A stretch of DNA of 58,503 bases from Lentisphaeria bacterium (GTDB taxonomy: Bacteria > Verrucomicrobiota > Lentisphaeria > Victivallales > Victivallaceae), in the NCBI GenBank assembly GCA_017457105.1, contig JAFTIA010000108.1, forward strand, positions 1 to 58,503, written 5' to 3'. Of this stretch, positions 23,908-32,326 are shown in pieces. A model generated the notes under the pieces. The model was not told where the DNA came from and searched no databases. It saw only the letters and a list, made by a program, of their open reading frames with translations. The stretch's first letter is position 1. Each line of letters begins with the position of its first letter. Made by a program: the position numbers and the translations under genes.

Positions 23908-25839
23908 ATGAACAAGATCACATCCAAAGACGCTCTCTTTGCTGAATATAATGCCTGCAAAGGGTTGATGGCTCTCCGTTGTACAGCGGAACATGATATC
24001 CATTCCGCCCAGAAGGAAATCTGCTGCTGCGGCGGTACCGGCTGCCACGCTTCCAATTCCCAGGAATTGATGGACAATCTGCGTAAGGCGATCAAGGCCC
24101 GCGGGTTGGAAAATGATGTCAAGGTCGTTCAGACCGGCTGTTTCGGGTTCTGTGCCCAGGGGCCCATCGTCAAGATCATGCCGGACAATGTCTTCTATGT
24201 GCAGGTCATGCCGGAAGATGCCGAAGAGATCGTGGAAAAACACATCGTCGGCAAGGAATTTGTGGAACGGCTGCTTTTCATGGAACCGCTTTTGAATGAG
24301 CGTTTGCACGACTATGCCAAGATGTCTTTCTATGCCAAACAGATGCGTATCGCTCTGCGTAACTGCGGTCTGCTGGATCCGGAAAATATCGAAGAATACA
24401 TCGCTAACGAGGGGTATCAGGCTCTGGCAAAGTGCCTGTTTGACATGACTCCGGCACAGGTGGTTCAGGAAATCCTGAATTCCGGTCTTTGCGGCCGCGG
24501 CGGTGCCGGATTCCCCACCGGGTTGAAGTGGAAGATCGCCGCCGGTACCAAGGCGGATGAAAAATACATCGTCTGTAATGCGGACGAAGGGGACCCCGGT
24601 GCTTTCATGGACCGTTCCATCATGGAAGGGGACCCGAACAGTATCATTGAAGCTATGGCTCTCGGCGGTTATGCCATCGGTGCCAAGCGCGGTCTGGTGT
24701 ATATCCGTGCGGAATATCCGCTGGCGGTATCCCGTCTGCAGATCGCCATCGATCAGGCTCGTGAAGTCGGTTTGCTCGGCGATCATATCATGGGTTCTGA
24801 TTTCTCCTTTGATATTGATATCAAGCTGGGTGCCGGTGCCTTTGTCTGCGGTGAAGAAACCGCTCTCATCCACTCCATGGAAGGGATGCGCGGCGAACCC
24901 ACCACCAAGCCGCCGTTCCCGGCGAATATCGGCGGCGGTTACTGGGGCTGCTCCACCAATGTGAACAACGTGGAAACCTACGCTTCTGTGCCGGTCATCA
25001 TCCAGAAGGGTGCTGCCTGGTACGCCAAAATCGGTAACTGGAAGCCGGAATTTGATGAAAACGGCAACTTTGTCCGTACCATCAGCGGCAACTCCGGTAC
25101 GAAGGTGTTTGCTCTGGCTGGGCAGATCAATAACGTCGGTCTGGTGGAAGTTCCCATGGGGACCACTCTCCGTGAAATCATTTACGAAGTCGGCGGCGGT
25201 GTTTCCGGCGGCCGTGAATTCAAAGCTGTGCAGACCGGCGGTCCTTCCGGCGGCTGTATCACCAAGGAAAACCTGGATACCCCCATTGACTACGGCAATT
25301 TGACCAAGATCGGTTCCATGATGGGCTCCGGCGGTATGATCGTGCTGTCTGACAAAGACTGTATGCCTGCCATGGCCCGGTTCTATCTGGAATTCACCAA
25401 GGACGAATCCTGCGGGAAATGCACGCCCTGCCGTATCGGTACCCGGCGTATGCTGGAAATGCTGGATGCCATCTGTGACGGCAACGGCGATGAACAGATG
25501 CTTGATGATCTTGAAACGCTTGCCAGGACCATTACGGACACCGCTCTCTGCGGTTTGGGGCAGACTGCTCCGAACCCGATTTTGAGTACGCTGCGTTACT
25601 TCCGGGATGAATATATTGCCCATGTCCGGGACAAGAAGTGCCCGGCGGGGACCTGCCGCAAACTCTTTACGCTGAAGATCACGGATGCGTGCATCGGCTG
25701 TACCAAGTGTAAGCGTGCCTGTCCGGTGGGTGCCATCACCGGGGAACTCAAGCAGCTTCATGTGATCGATGCTGCCAAGTGTATCAAGTGCGGCGCCTGT
25801 ATTGATGGCTGTCCGAAAAAAGCAATCGTCAAGGAATGA
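23908..25839 (+). CDS. hydB: [FeFe] hydrogenase subunit HydB (NuoF-like, FMN/NAD(H) site)
   Basis: 643 aa flavoprotein subunit where NADH meets FMN. Domains in order: N-terminal [2Fe-2S] thioredoxin-like (CCCGGTGCHASNS, QTGCFGFCAQGP), NuoF Rossmann core with NADH/FMN motifs (GLCGRGGAGFPTGLKW, CNADEGDPGAFMDRSIME, GAGAFVCGEETALIHSMEG), SLBB domain, [4Fe-4S] site (ESCGKCTPCRIGTRRM) and a C-terminal two-cluster ferredoxin domain (CIGCTKCKRACPVGAI, CIKCGACIDGCPKKAI). That extended layout is that of electron-bifurcating HydB. The ATG at 23908 is preferred; a GTG two codons earlier overlaps the hydC stop. Its stop overlaps hydA (ATGA). Confidence 0.95.
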   Translation: MNKITSKDALFAEYNACKGLMALRCTAEHDIHSAQKEICCCGGTGCHASNSQELMDNLRKAIKARGLENDVKVVQTGCFGFCAQGPIVKIMPDNVFYVQVMPEDAEEIVEKHIVGKEFVERLLFMEPLLNERLHDYAKMSFYAKQMRIALRNCGLLDPENIEEYIANEGYQALAKCLFDMTPAQVVQEILNSGLCGRGGAGFPTGLKWKIAAGTKADEKYIVCNADEGDPGAFMDRSIMEGDPNSIIEAMALGGYAIGAKRGLVYIRAEYPLAVSRLQIAIDQAREVGLLGDHIMGSDFSFDIDIKLGAGAFVCGEETALIHSMEGMRGEPTTKPPFPANIGGGYWGCSTNVNNVETYASVPVIIQKGAAWYAKIGNWKPEFDENGNFVRTISGNSGTKVFALAGQINNVGLVEVPMGTTLREIIYEVGGGVSGGREFKAVQTGGPSGGCITKENLDTPIDYGNLTKIGSMMGSGGMIVLSDKDCMPAMARFYLEFTKDESCGKCTPCRIGTRRMLEMLDAICDGNGDEQMLDDLETLARTITDTALCGLGQTAPNPILSTLRYFRDEYIAHVRDKKCPAGTCRKLFTLKITDACIGCTKCKRACPVGAITGELKQLHVIDAAKCIKCGACIDGCPKKAIVKE

Positions 25840-27602
25840 GTGAAACCATGAACAATGTCAATGTTACTATAAACGGAAAAAAGGTTTCTGTGCCTGCCGG
25901 GTCCACCATTCTGGAAGCGGCTGCCAAACTGAATATCAAGATCCCCACACTCTGCTATTGCCCCTCTGTGGGTTGCGGCGTGGAAAACAAGCCTGCCAGC
26001 TGCCGTATCTGTCTGGTGGAAGCGGAAGGTATCCGCCGTGGACGCCGTATTCTGGTTCCTGCCTGTGCTACGCCGGTGGCGGAAGGGGTGGAAGTTTTCA
26101 CCAATACCCAGCGTGCTTTGCAGGCCCGCCGGACGGTGCTGGAACTGCTGTTGAGCGACCATCCGCAGGATTGTTTGACCTGCCCGAAAAACCGGGATTG
26201 CGAACTTCAGCAGCTTGCCGCTGAATTTGGTATCCGTGAAATCGAGTTCAAGGGCAAACGGAACCGTTTCCCGGTGGATATGTCCAGCAACGCTATTATG
26301 CGTGACCTTTCCAAGTGCATCATGTGCCGCCGCTGCGAAACGGTGTGCAACAAGGTTCAGACTGTCGGTGCCCTGACCGGTTATGGGCGCGGTTTCTCTG
26401 CCAAGGTCGGTACTGCCAGCATGATCCCGCTGGCGGACACTTCCTGCACGTTCTGCGGTCAGTGCGTGAATATCTGCCCGGTGGGTGCCATTACGGGTAT
26501 TTCTTATGTCAAGAAAGTCTGGGCGGCGATCAATGATCCCAAGAAGACGGTCATCGTGCAGACGGCTCCGGCGGTTCGTGTGGCCGTCGGTCAGGAATTC
26601 GGTTTCGCTCCCGGCCAGCCGGTGACGGGGAAACTGGTTGCCGGTCTGCGGGCGTTGGGCTTTGACAAGGTCTTTGATACCAACTTCTCTGCGGACTTGA
26701 CCATTATGGAAGAAGCCCACGAACTGGTGGAACGGGTGAAGGCGCAGAAGAATCTCCCGATCCTCACAAGCTGCTGCCCGGGGTGGATCAACTTTATTGA
26801 ACACAACTATCCGGATCTGCTGCACATTCCTTCCAGCTGCAAATCTCCGCAGCAGATGTTCGGTGCTTTGGCAAAGACCTATTATGCCGAAAAGATCGGC
26901 GTAAAGCCGGAAGACATGGTGGTAGTGTCCGTCATGCCCTGCCAGGCCAAGAAGTACGAAGCCGCCCGTCCGGAATTTTCCACGGACGGCATTCCGGATG
27001 TGGATTATGTGGTAACCACCCGTGAACTTTGCCGCATGTTCCAGGAAGCCGGTGTGCATCTGGCGAACATGGAAGATGAAGCGTTTGATAATCCGCTGGG
27101 CCAGTCCACCGGTGCCGCCGACCTCTTCGGGGTTACCGGCGGTGTGCTGGAAGCCGCTCTGCGTACGGCGTATTTCTTCCTTAACCGCAAGAATCTGGAA
27201 AAGGATGCACTGGTCTTTGACAGTGTCCGCGGCCTGAATGGTGTGAAAGAAGCCTCCATTGAGATCGTACCGGGTTTGAAGGTCAATGTGGCAGCCTGTT
27301 CCGGTTTGGGGAATGCCCGCAAGGTGCTGGATATGGTCCGCAAGGATCCCACCCGTTTCCAGGCGATCGAAATCATGGCTTGCCCCGGCGGCTGTATCAA
27401 TGGCGGCGGTCAGCCTTTCCTGCATGGCCGTCGTGATCTGCTTAAGAAGCGGATGGAAGGTCTTTACAGCGAAGATGCCCGCAAGGTTCTGCGTATGTCC
27501 CACGAAAATACGGACATTCAGGCTCTTTATAAAGAGTTCCTCGGGGAACCCGGCAGTGAAAAGGCGCATCATCTGCTGCACACGGTTTACCATCAGAAGT
27601 AA
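25836..27602 (+). CDS. hydA: [FeFe] hydrogenase catalytic subunit HydA
   Basis: 588 aa. N-terminal plant-type [2Fe-2S] domain (CYCPSVGCGVENKPASCRIC), a His-ligated [4Fe-4S] site (DHPQDCLTCPKNRDCELQ), a two-cluster ferredoxin domain (CIMCRRCETVC, CTFCGQCVNICPVGA) and the H-cluster domain with all three signatures: L1 TSCCPGW, L2 VMPCQAKK, L3 MACPGGCINGGGQP. It makes or consumes H2. With HydB/HydC it fits the group-A3 trimeric enzyme coupling NADH and ferredoxin to H2. Maturation genes (hydEFG) are not in the window. It is followed by a strong bidirectional terminator. Confidence 0.96.
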   Translation: MSETMNNVNVTINGKKVSVPAGSTILEAAAKLNIKIPTLCYCPSVGCGVENKPASCRICLVEAEGIRRGRRILVPACATPVAEGVEVFTNTQRALQARRTVLELLLSDHPQDCLTCPKNRDCELQQLAAEFGIREIEFKGKRNRFPVDMSSNAIMRDLSKCIMCRRCETVCNKVQTVGALTGYGRGFSAKVGTASMIPLADTSCTFCGQCVNICPVGAITGISYVKKVWAAINDPKKTVIVQTAPAVRVAVGQEFGFAPGQPVTGKLVAGLRALGFDKVFDTNFSADLTIMEEAHELVERVKAQKNLPILTSCCPGWINFIEHNYPDLLHIPSSCKSPQQMFGALAKTYYAEKIGVKPEDMVVVSVMPCQAKKYEAARPEFSTDGIPDVDYVVTTRELCRMFQEAGVHLANMEDEAFDNPLGQSTGAADLFGVTGGVLEAALRTAYFFLNRKNLEKDALVFDSVRGLNGVKEASIEIVPGLKVNVAACSGLGNARKVLDMVRKDPTRFQAIEIMACPGGCINGGGQPFLHGRRDLLKKRMEGLYSEDARKVLRMSHENTDIQALYKEFLGEPGSEKAHHLLHTVYHQK

Positions 27603-27634
27603 ACCTTTTGCGGTCAACCTGGCCGCATGAAAGA

Positions 27635-27670
27635 AAGCACATCGGCAGAAATGCCGGTGTGCTTTTTATT
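27635..27670. terminator. Strong terminator after hydA, also facing the leftward transporter
   Basis: A 13-bp stem, AAGCACATCGGCA (27635-27647) and TGCCGGTGTGCTT (27652-27664), with one G-T pair and a GAAA tetraloop, then a T5 run. On the other strand the hairpin is followed by CTTTCTTTC, so it could also stop the leftward transcript. Confidence 0.9.
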
Positions 27671-27695
27671 TTCAAAGAAAAGAAGGATAGAAGTT

Positions 27696-28619
27696 TTATT
27701 CTTTTTTTGCCGCGGCAGTTTTCCGTCGTTCCGGGAGTTGGGCGATCAGCACTGCCAGAAAAACCAGAAGACAGCCCGCAAATTCCGGCAAGGTCAGTTT
27801 TTCCTGCAGAAAAAGCCACCCGGCAAGGACGGCAAACACCGATTCCAGACTCATCAAAAGGCTGGTAGTGACTGGCGGCAGGTATTTCTGGGACGCCATT
27901 TGCAGTGTAAAGGCGATCGCTGTGGAGCCGATGCCGCAATAGATCCAGTATTTCATGGAACTTTGAATGGCTTGCATACTCCAATTCTGCGGTACAAAAA
28001 TCGTTACCAGTCCGGCAAGGACGGTTGCTGTGACAAATTGCAGAAACGAGAGCCGGATGCAGTCCGTGTGCGGGGCGTAACGGTCCGAAACAAGGATGTG
28101 GAGAGCGTAACAGAACGCACAAAGAATGACCATGAGATCACTGCGGCTGACGGTCATGGCTCCCGGCTGATAACAGAGGAGAAACGATCCGGTCAGGGCC
28201 AGTCCGACACCGAGCCACAATGCCGGAGAAGTGCGGCGTTTGAAAAAGATCCCGAGTACCGGAACGATAATGATGTAAAGTGCAGTAAGAAATCCGGATT
28301 TTCCGGCGGATGTTTCCAGAAGTCCGGTTTGTTGGGAAATCATGGCGGGGGCAATGGCCAGCCCGCAGAAAAAGCCTCCTGCCAACAGTGTCCGGCGTTC
28401 TTCCGGTGTGGAAACGCTTCCCCATAAGGAGATTTTTTTCAGGCGGACCACATCCAGCAGCATGATGACCAGAGCCAGAGCCGCCACTCCTGCCAGATTC
28501 CGTAAAATAATAAATGCTACCGGTGTAATGCTGGTCATGGCATTCCGCTGGGCAGCAAAAGCACTGCCCCAGAGCAAAGTTGCCAGGATCAGACCGGCAG
28601 ACGCAAGGAGTTGTTTCAT
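27696..28619 (-). CDS. EamA/DMT-family membrane transporter
   Basis: 307 aa with ten hydrophobic segments in two five-helix EamA repeats. Repeat 1 starts ASAGLILATLLWGSAFAAQR, with the typical LWGSxF motif. Repeat 2 starts near DLMVILCAFCYALHILVSDR. The C-terminus is short and basic. Members export or import small metabolites such as amino acids, sugars or nucleotides; the substrate is not predictable. It lies six bases downstream of the GH39-like gene and is probably on its mRNA, which would suit a sugar substrate, though that is inference. Confidence 0.9.
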   Translation of the reverse strand: MKQLLASAGLILATLLWGSAFAAQRNAMTSITPVAFIILRNLAGVAALALVIMLLDVVRLKKISLWGSVSTPEERRTLLAGGFFCGLAIAPAMISQQTGLLETSAGKSGFLTALYIIIVPVLGIFFKRRTSPALWLGVGLALTGSFLLCYQPGAMTVSRSDLMVILCAFCYALHILVSDRYAPHTDCIRLSFLQFVTATVLAGLVTIFVPQNWSMQAIQSSMKYWIYCGIGSTAIAFTLQMASQKYLPPVTTSLLMSLESVFAVLAGWLFLQEKLTLPEFAGCLLVFLAVLIAQLPERRKTAAAKKE

Positions 28620-28625
28620 CCCGTC

Positions 28626-29993
28626 TTAAAATTCAAAGGTTACATAAAAAGATGCAGAGCCGTGGGCACCCTTGTTCAGGAGCAAGCGGTTGTTGCGCCA
28701 GACCACGGGGACCGGGATGATGTCACGGTCTTTATCAAGAATGACAGCGTAAATATTTTTGGCATTTTCCATGCCTTTGACCTCAATTTCAAGGGTGGGA
28801 TTGGCTCCCTGATAATCGGTGATGAGCATGGAGGCGGACTTGCCGTCTTTGCCGTGAGCGGCAACGGCGTAAACGGTTTTGTAAAACCGCTGAACCGCCA
28901 CTTTCTGTTCGCATTCCTGCAAAAATTTCCCGAAAAGCACCATGGAATAGAAATTTTTACTCAATTTGCGGAATTCGTCATAAAAACCCCAGACATTGAA
29001 GGGGGCTGCCCCATAGTAAAAGCCGCTGTCCAGCGGTTCGTACTGCCAGCCGGAAAGGACGGCAAGGTTGAAACAGCCGGAGTCGATCCCGTGCAGACCG
29101 CAAACCCCCTCCATGGCACGGCGGCGCATGTCTGTGGAGGCGGAGGACTGAACCCCGTCCCAGCTGATGAGGTAGTGCCACTCGTTGATGCAGGTTTCTG
29201 TTTTTGTGAATCCTTTTTCGTCAAGAAGCTTCCGGATCATTGCCGGTTCGGCGATCAGGGCGTCAGCATCGCTGGTATATTTGTGCCAGGAGAAGAAATC
29301 CGGAGCGATCCCGGCGGCTTTGCAGGCATCCAGCAGTTGATGGACAAAATCCATTTTGAGCACACAACAGGCCGGCCCGCCAATTTTAAGTTCCGGGAAT
29401 TCATTTTTCAGGCGTTTTAAAACCGTGACATAAAGCCGGATGAACTCTTCTTCTGTCCCGCACCACATTTTGTACGGCAGGTCCGGTTCGTTCCAGATTT
29501 CCCAATAGATCATATCTTTGTATTCAAAACCATTTGCCCAGCCCCGGGTGTAATGGCGCACGATCCCGGCAAGGACTTCAGCATATTTATCGAAATCCTC
29601 CGGGACAAGCGTATTGAAATGCTGGTCATCCGGATTATGTTCAATGCTGGTGCCCAGGCGGTAAAACACATTCATGCCTGCTTTTTCCCGGCAGATTTTG
29701 ATAATGGCATCGGTGGGGCAGAAGTAGTAGTTTTTTTCATCTTGCGGGTCCAGATGCATCAGGGGAAAAATAAAATGGGTATCCACCATGCGCTGACCGC
29801 TGTTCCACAAAGCCCAGTCATGGTTGCGGCTGGAGTGAAAATTCATCTGCTTGAAAAGTTCATCCATCACATTATTGGCAGCAAATCCTCTGCCGTAAAG
29901 CGGGGGGCAACTGTTGCTGCTGTGCAATGCGGGGTTGAGTTTTCCAGCATCCTGCGTAAAATCGACTGCGGCGGCAATGTACGGATTCTGCAT
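28626..29993 (-). CDS. GH39-like glycoside hydrolase (beta-xylosidase/iduronidase type), cytoplasmic
   Basis: 455 aa TIM-barrel enzyme of clan GH-A. The acid/base Glu is in IYWEIWNEPDLPYK (E169, the NEP motif) and the likely nucleophile in TCINEWHYL (E271). GPACC and FFSWHKY between them fit GH39. A C-terminal beta domain ends the protein. There is no signal peptide. The ATG at 29991-29993 is chosen because AAGGAG precedes it; the longer frame has no ribosome site and covers the promoter. Substrates of the family include xylosides and related glycosides; which one applies here is unknown. Confidence 0.86.
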   Translation of the reverse strand: MQNPYIAAAVDFTQDAGKLNPALHSSNSCPPLYGRGFAANNVMDELFKQMNFHSSRNHDWALWNSGQRMVDTHFIFPLMHLDPQDEKNYYFCPTDAIIKICREKAGMNVFYRLGTSIEHNPDDQHFNTLVPEDFDKYAEVLAGIVRHYTRGWANGFEYKDMIYWEIWNEPDLPYKMWCGTEEEFIRLYVTVLKRLKNEFPELKIGGPACCVLKMDFVHQLLDACKAAGIAPDFFSWHKYTSDADALIAEPAMIRKLLDEKGFTKTETCINEWHYLISWDGVQSSASTDMRRRAMEGVCGLHGIDSGCFNLAVLSGWQYEPLDSGFYYGAAPFNVWGFYDEFRKLSKNFYSMVLFGKFLQECEQKVAVQRFYKTVYAVAAHGKDGKSASMLITDYQGANPTLEIEVKGMENAKNIYAVILDKDRDIIPVPVVWRNNRLLLNKGAHGSASFYVTFEF

Positions 29994-30021
29994 AATGATC
30001 TCCTTTTGTATGATGAAGTTT

Positions 30022-30049
30022 ACTTTAGCATTTCCCGGTAAAAATACAA
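30022..30049 (-). promoter_or_regulatory. Promoter of the GH39-like/transporter operon
   Basis: Minus strand TTGTAT (30044-30049), 16 bp, TAAAGT (30022-30027) preceded by TGC (extended -10). It is back-to-back with the Nudix promoter. Confidence 0.45.
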
Positions 30050-30087
30050 CTTTTTCAATCTTTTTTTCTTTGGTTTTTTGAGCGCAG

Positions 30088-30115
30088 TTGAAAAAGATCA
30101 GCCTCATGCTATATT
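30088..30115 (+). promoter_or_regulatory. Promoter of the Nudix-sfsA-GrpB/MGMT operon
   Basis: TTGAAA (30088-30093), 16 bp, TATATT (30110-30115) preceded by TGC (extended -10). One of the clearest promoters in the window; ATG at 30137. Confidence 0.7.
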
Positions 30116-30136
30116 CTGAAAAAGGATTTGATAAAA

Positions 30137-30619
30137 ATGGAAACTGAACTTTGCAATATGTGTATGATCACGGATGCAGAGGGGCGTGTGCTGGTTCAGC
30201 ACCGCATTCCCAAACCCTCCAATCCGTGGAGCGGCTGTACTTTTCCCGGGGGGCATGTTGAGCCGGGGGAAAACGTGGTGGCATCCACCATCCGGGAGGT
30301 GAAGGAGGAAACCGGTTTAACCGTCACAAACTTACAGAATTGCGGGTACATTCAGTGGTATAATCCGGAAAAACAGTCGCAGTATTTTGTTTTTCTCTTT
30401 AAAACATCCTCTTTTTCCGGCAAATTGACCGGTTCCCGGGAAGGGAAAGTCAGCTGGATGACTCTGGAAGAGATGCTGAAAGAAAAACTTGCGCCCAATA
30501 TGACCCGGTATCTCGCCGTGTTCCAAAAGATGGATATTCCGCAGGCATACGGTATTTCCGGGACGGGAAAACTTGTTTTGATCGGGGCGGACGGCATGCC
30601 GTTTGACGGGGAAAAATAA
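30137..30619 (+). CDS. Nudix hydrolase (MutT/8-oxo-dGTPase-like)
   Basis: 160 aa. The Nudix box GGHVEPGENVVASTIREVKEE (first part) and ETGL is intact, with the REVKEE metal-binding helix. The N-terminus (CNMCMITDAEGRVLVQHR) is typical of small NTP/nucleotide-sugar pyrophosphatases of the MutT type. AAGGA precedes the ATG at 30137; a TTG three codons earlier is less likely. Its stop overlaps the sfsA ATG (TAATG). A house-cleaning role on oxidised nucleotides is plausible and would fit the MGMT domain two genes on. Confidence 0.88.
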   Translation: METELCNMCMITDAEGRVLVQHRIPKPSNPWSGCTFPGGHVEPGENVVASTIREVKEETGLTVTNLQNCGYIQWYNPEKQSQYFVFLFKTSSFSGKLTGSREGKVSWMTLEEMLKEKLAPNMTRYLAVFQKMDIPQAYGISGTGKLVLIGADGMPFDGEK

Positions 30620-31314
30620 TGCGTTACAGCAGGATCGTTCAGGGGAAATTTCTGAAACGCCCCAACCGTTTTATCGCCCATGTGGAAGTTGACGGCAAAG
30701 AAGAGGTCGTCCATGTAAAAAATACCGGGCGGTGTAAAGAATTGCTGACTCCCGGTGTAACGGTTTATCTGGAAGATTGTGCCGGAAAAATGCGTAAAAC
30801 CCGGTATGATCTTGTGGCGGTGGATAAGTTCCGGGAGGGGAAGAAGGTTCTTCCGGTAAATATGGATTCACAAATCCCTAATGCTGTTGCCGCTGAATGG
30901 TTTGCAGAGTGCGGTATGTTTTCTCGCTCTGCCGTGATCCGCCGTGAAGTGACTTTCGGCAATTCCCGCTTCGATCTTTATATTGAAGATGGGGAACGCA
31001 AAATATTTGTGGAAGTCAAAGGCGTGACTCTGGAGTGTGACGGCGTTGCACTTTTCCCGGATGCCCCTACGGAGCGTGGTGTAAAACATATTCACGAATT
31101 GATCCGGTGCCGCAAGATGGGGTATGAGGCGGCGATTTTGTTTGTGATCCAGATGAAGGAGATCCGGCAGTTTCGTCCCAATGACGCCATGCATCCGGAG
31201 TTCGGTGCGGCATTGCGGGCGGCGGCGGCAAACGGCGTGCAGATCCTTGCCATGGATTGCCGGATCACGCCGGATTCTATAAAAATCGATGCTCCGGTGG
31301 AGGGGGTTTTGTAA
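30619..31314 (+). CDS. sfsA: SfsA family protein (DNA/RNA nuclease)
   Basis: 231 aa, the normal length of SfsA. Family features: the N-terminal OB-like part (GKFLKRPNRFIAHVEVDGK, HVKNTGRCKELLTPG) and the C-terminal PD-(D/E)XK nuclease-like core (SRFDLYIEDGERKIFVEVKG, FPDAPTERGVKHIHEL). SfsA was named from sugar-fermentation stimulation in E. coli and is now regarded as a nuclease-fold protein; the cellular role remains unclear. It begins within the Nudix stop and ends one base before the next start. Confidence 0.93.
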   Translation: MRYSRIVQGKFLKRPNRFIAHVEVDGKEEVVHVKNTGRCKELLTPGVTVYLEDCAGKMRKTRYDLVAVDKFREGKKVLPVNMDSQIPNAVAAEWFAECGMFSRSAVIRREVTFGNSRFDLYIEDGERKIFVEVKGVTLECDGVALFPDAPTERGVKHIHELIRCRKMGYEAAILFVIQMKEIRQFRPNDAMHPEFGAALRAAAANGVQILAMDCRITPDSIKIDAPVEGVL

Positions 31315-31315
31315 A

Positions 31316-32326
31316 ATGGAGTTCCCCGGATTAAAGAGGGGAACGGTTCGGCTGGTTCCCCATCAGGAGCAATGGAAGAATTCGGCTCAGAAAGCGATGA
31401 TTTTGTGCAAAAATTTGCTGGGTGATGTTGTGGTGGAAACCATGCACATCGGCAGTACGGCGGTCCCGGGGATTTGTGCCAAGCCCGTCATTGATGTTGC
31501 TGTTGGTGTACGGGATCTTGAGGCGGTGAAGGCGCAGCAAAAGGTTTTGGAGAAACACCAAATCATATTCCGGGGAGAGGATGTGCCGGGACAGCTTCTT
31601 TGGGTGAAAGGGGATTTTGAACGGGATACCCGAACGCACCACATCCATGTTTTGCGCTGGAACAGTCCTGCATGGGTCGATTATCTGAATTTCCGGGATT
31701 TTTTAACAGCATGTCCGGAGGCAGCGGCTTCCTATGAACGGGTAAAAATTGCCCTTGCCCGGCAATATCCGGACTCACGGGCTGAATACACGGCGGGAAA
31801 AGCAAAATATATTGCCCGGATTTTGCGTGCCGCCCGGAAGTGGCGGCGGGAAACGGAAGGGTGTTCCAGACGGATCTCGACTCCGCTTGGAGAGGTGATC
31901 GCCACGGCATCCCGGCGGCACCTTCTGGAATTGAGTCTGCTGCCGGAACCGCAGGGCAGGGTGGTCGTACCTGCCGGAGAAAATACAGTTCTTGACCGGG
32001 TGGAAGTTTGGCTCAGTCGTTATTTTTCCGGGGAAAAGGTGTCCCCTGCCGAACTGCCGCTGGCGCCGGACGGGACGGATTTTCAAAGGCTTGTCTGGCA
32101 GAAACTTCTGGAAATCCCTTACGGGGAAACGGTGACTTACGGGGATATTGCCCGCACCATTGCTCCGGGGAGAATGTCCCCCCGGGCGGTGGGGAATGCT
32201 GTCGGGGCAAATCCTGTACCCATCATCATTCCCTGTCACCGTGTGCTTGCCGCCAACGGGCTTGGCGGGTTCAGCTGCGGGGTGGATATCAAGCAGAAAC
32301 TTCTGAAAATAGAAGGTATTCTGTAA
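31316..32326 (+). CDS. Fusion protein: GrpB/UPF0157 domain + O6-methylguanine-DNA methyltransferase
   Basis: 336 aa. Residues 1 to about 170 are a GrpB/UPF0157 nucleotidyltransferase-fold domain (VETMHIGSTAVPGICAKPVI, HHIHVLRWNSPAWVDYLNFR, YTAGKAKYI). Residues about 180-336 are a complete Ada/Ogt-type DNA repair methyltransferase: a degenerate N-terminal ribonuclease-like part (STPLGEVIATAS), FQRLVWQKLLEIPYGETVTY, RAVGNAVGANP, then the active-site PCHRV (Cys about 307). It would remove alkyl groups from guanine O6 in one suicidal step. GGAGGGGG precedes the ATG. No frameshift joins the parts, so the fusion is real in this sequence. Confidence 0.92.
   Translation: MEFPGLKRGTVRLVPHQEQWKNSAQKAMILCKNLLGDVVVETMHIGSTAVPGICAKPVIDVAVGVRDLEAVKAQQKVLEKHQIIFRGEDVPGQLLWVKGDFERDTRTHHIHVLRWNSPAWVDYLNFRDFLTACPEAAASYERVKIALARQYPDSRAEYTAGKAKYIARILRAARKWRRETEGCSRRISTPLGEVIATASRRHLLELSLLPEPQGRVVVPAGENTVLDRVEVWLSRYFSGEKVSPAELPLAPDGTDFQRLVWQKLLEIPYGETVTYGDIARTIAPGRMSPRAVGNAVGANPVPIIIPCHRVLAANGLGGFSCGVDIKQKLLKIEGIL

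Noticed and set aside
23842-27617. Two very long leftward frames (639 and 619 codons) opposite hydB and hydA
   Set aside because: They read antisense to well-conserved hydrogenase genes and have low-complexity His/Gly/Thr-rich translations. They result from the biased codon use of the hyd operon.
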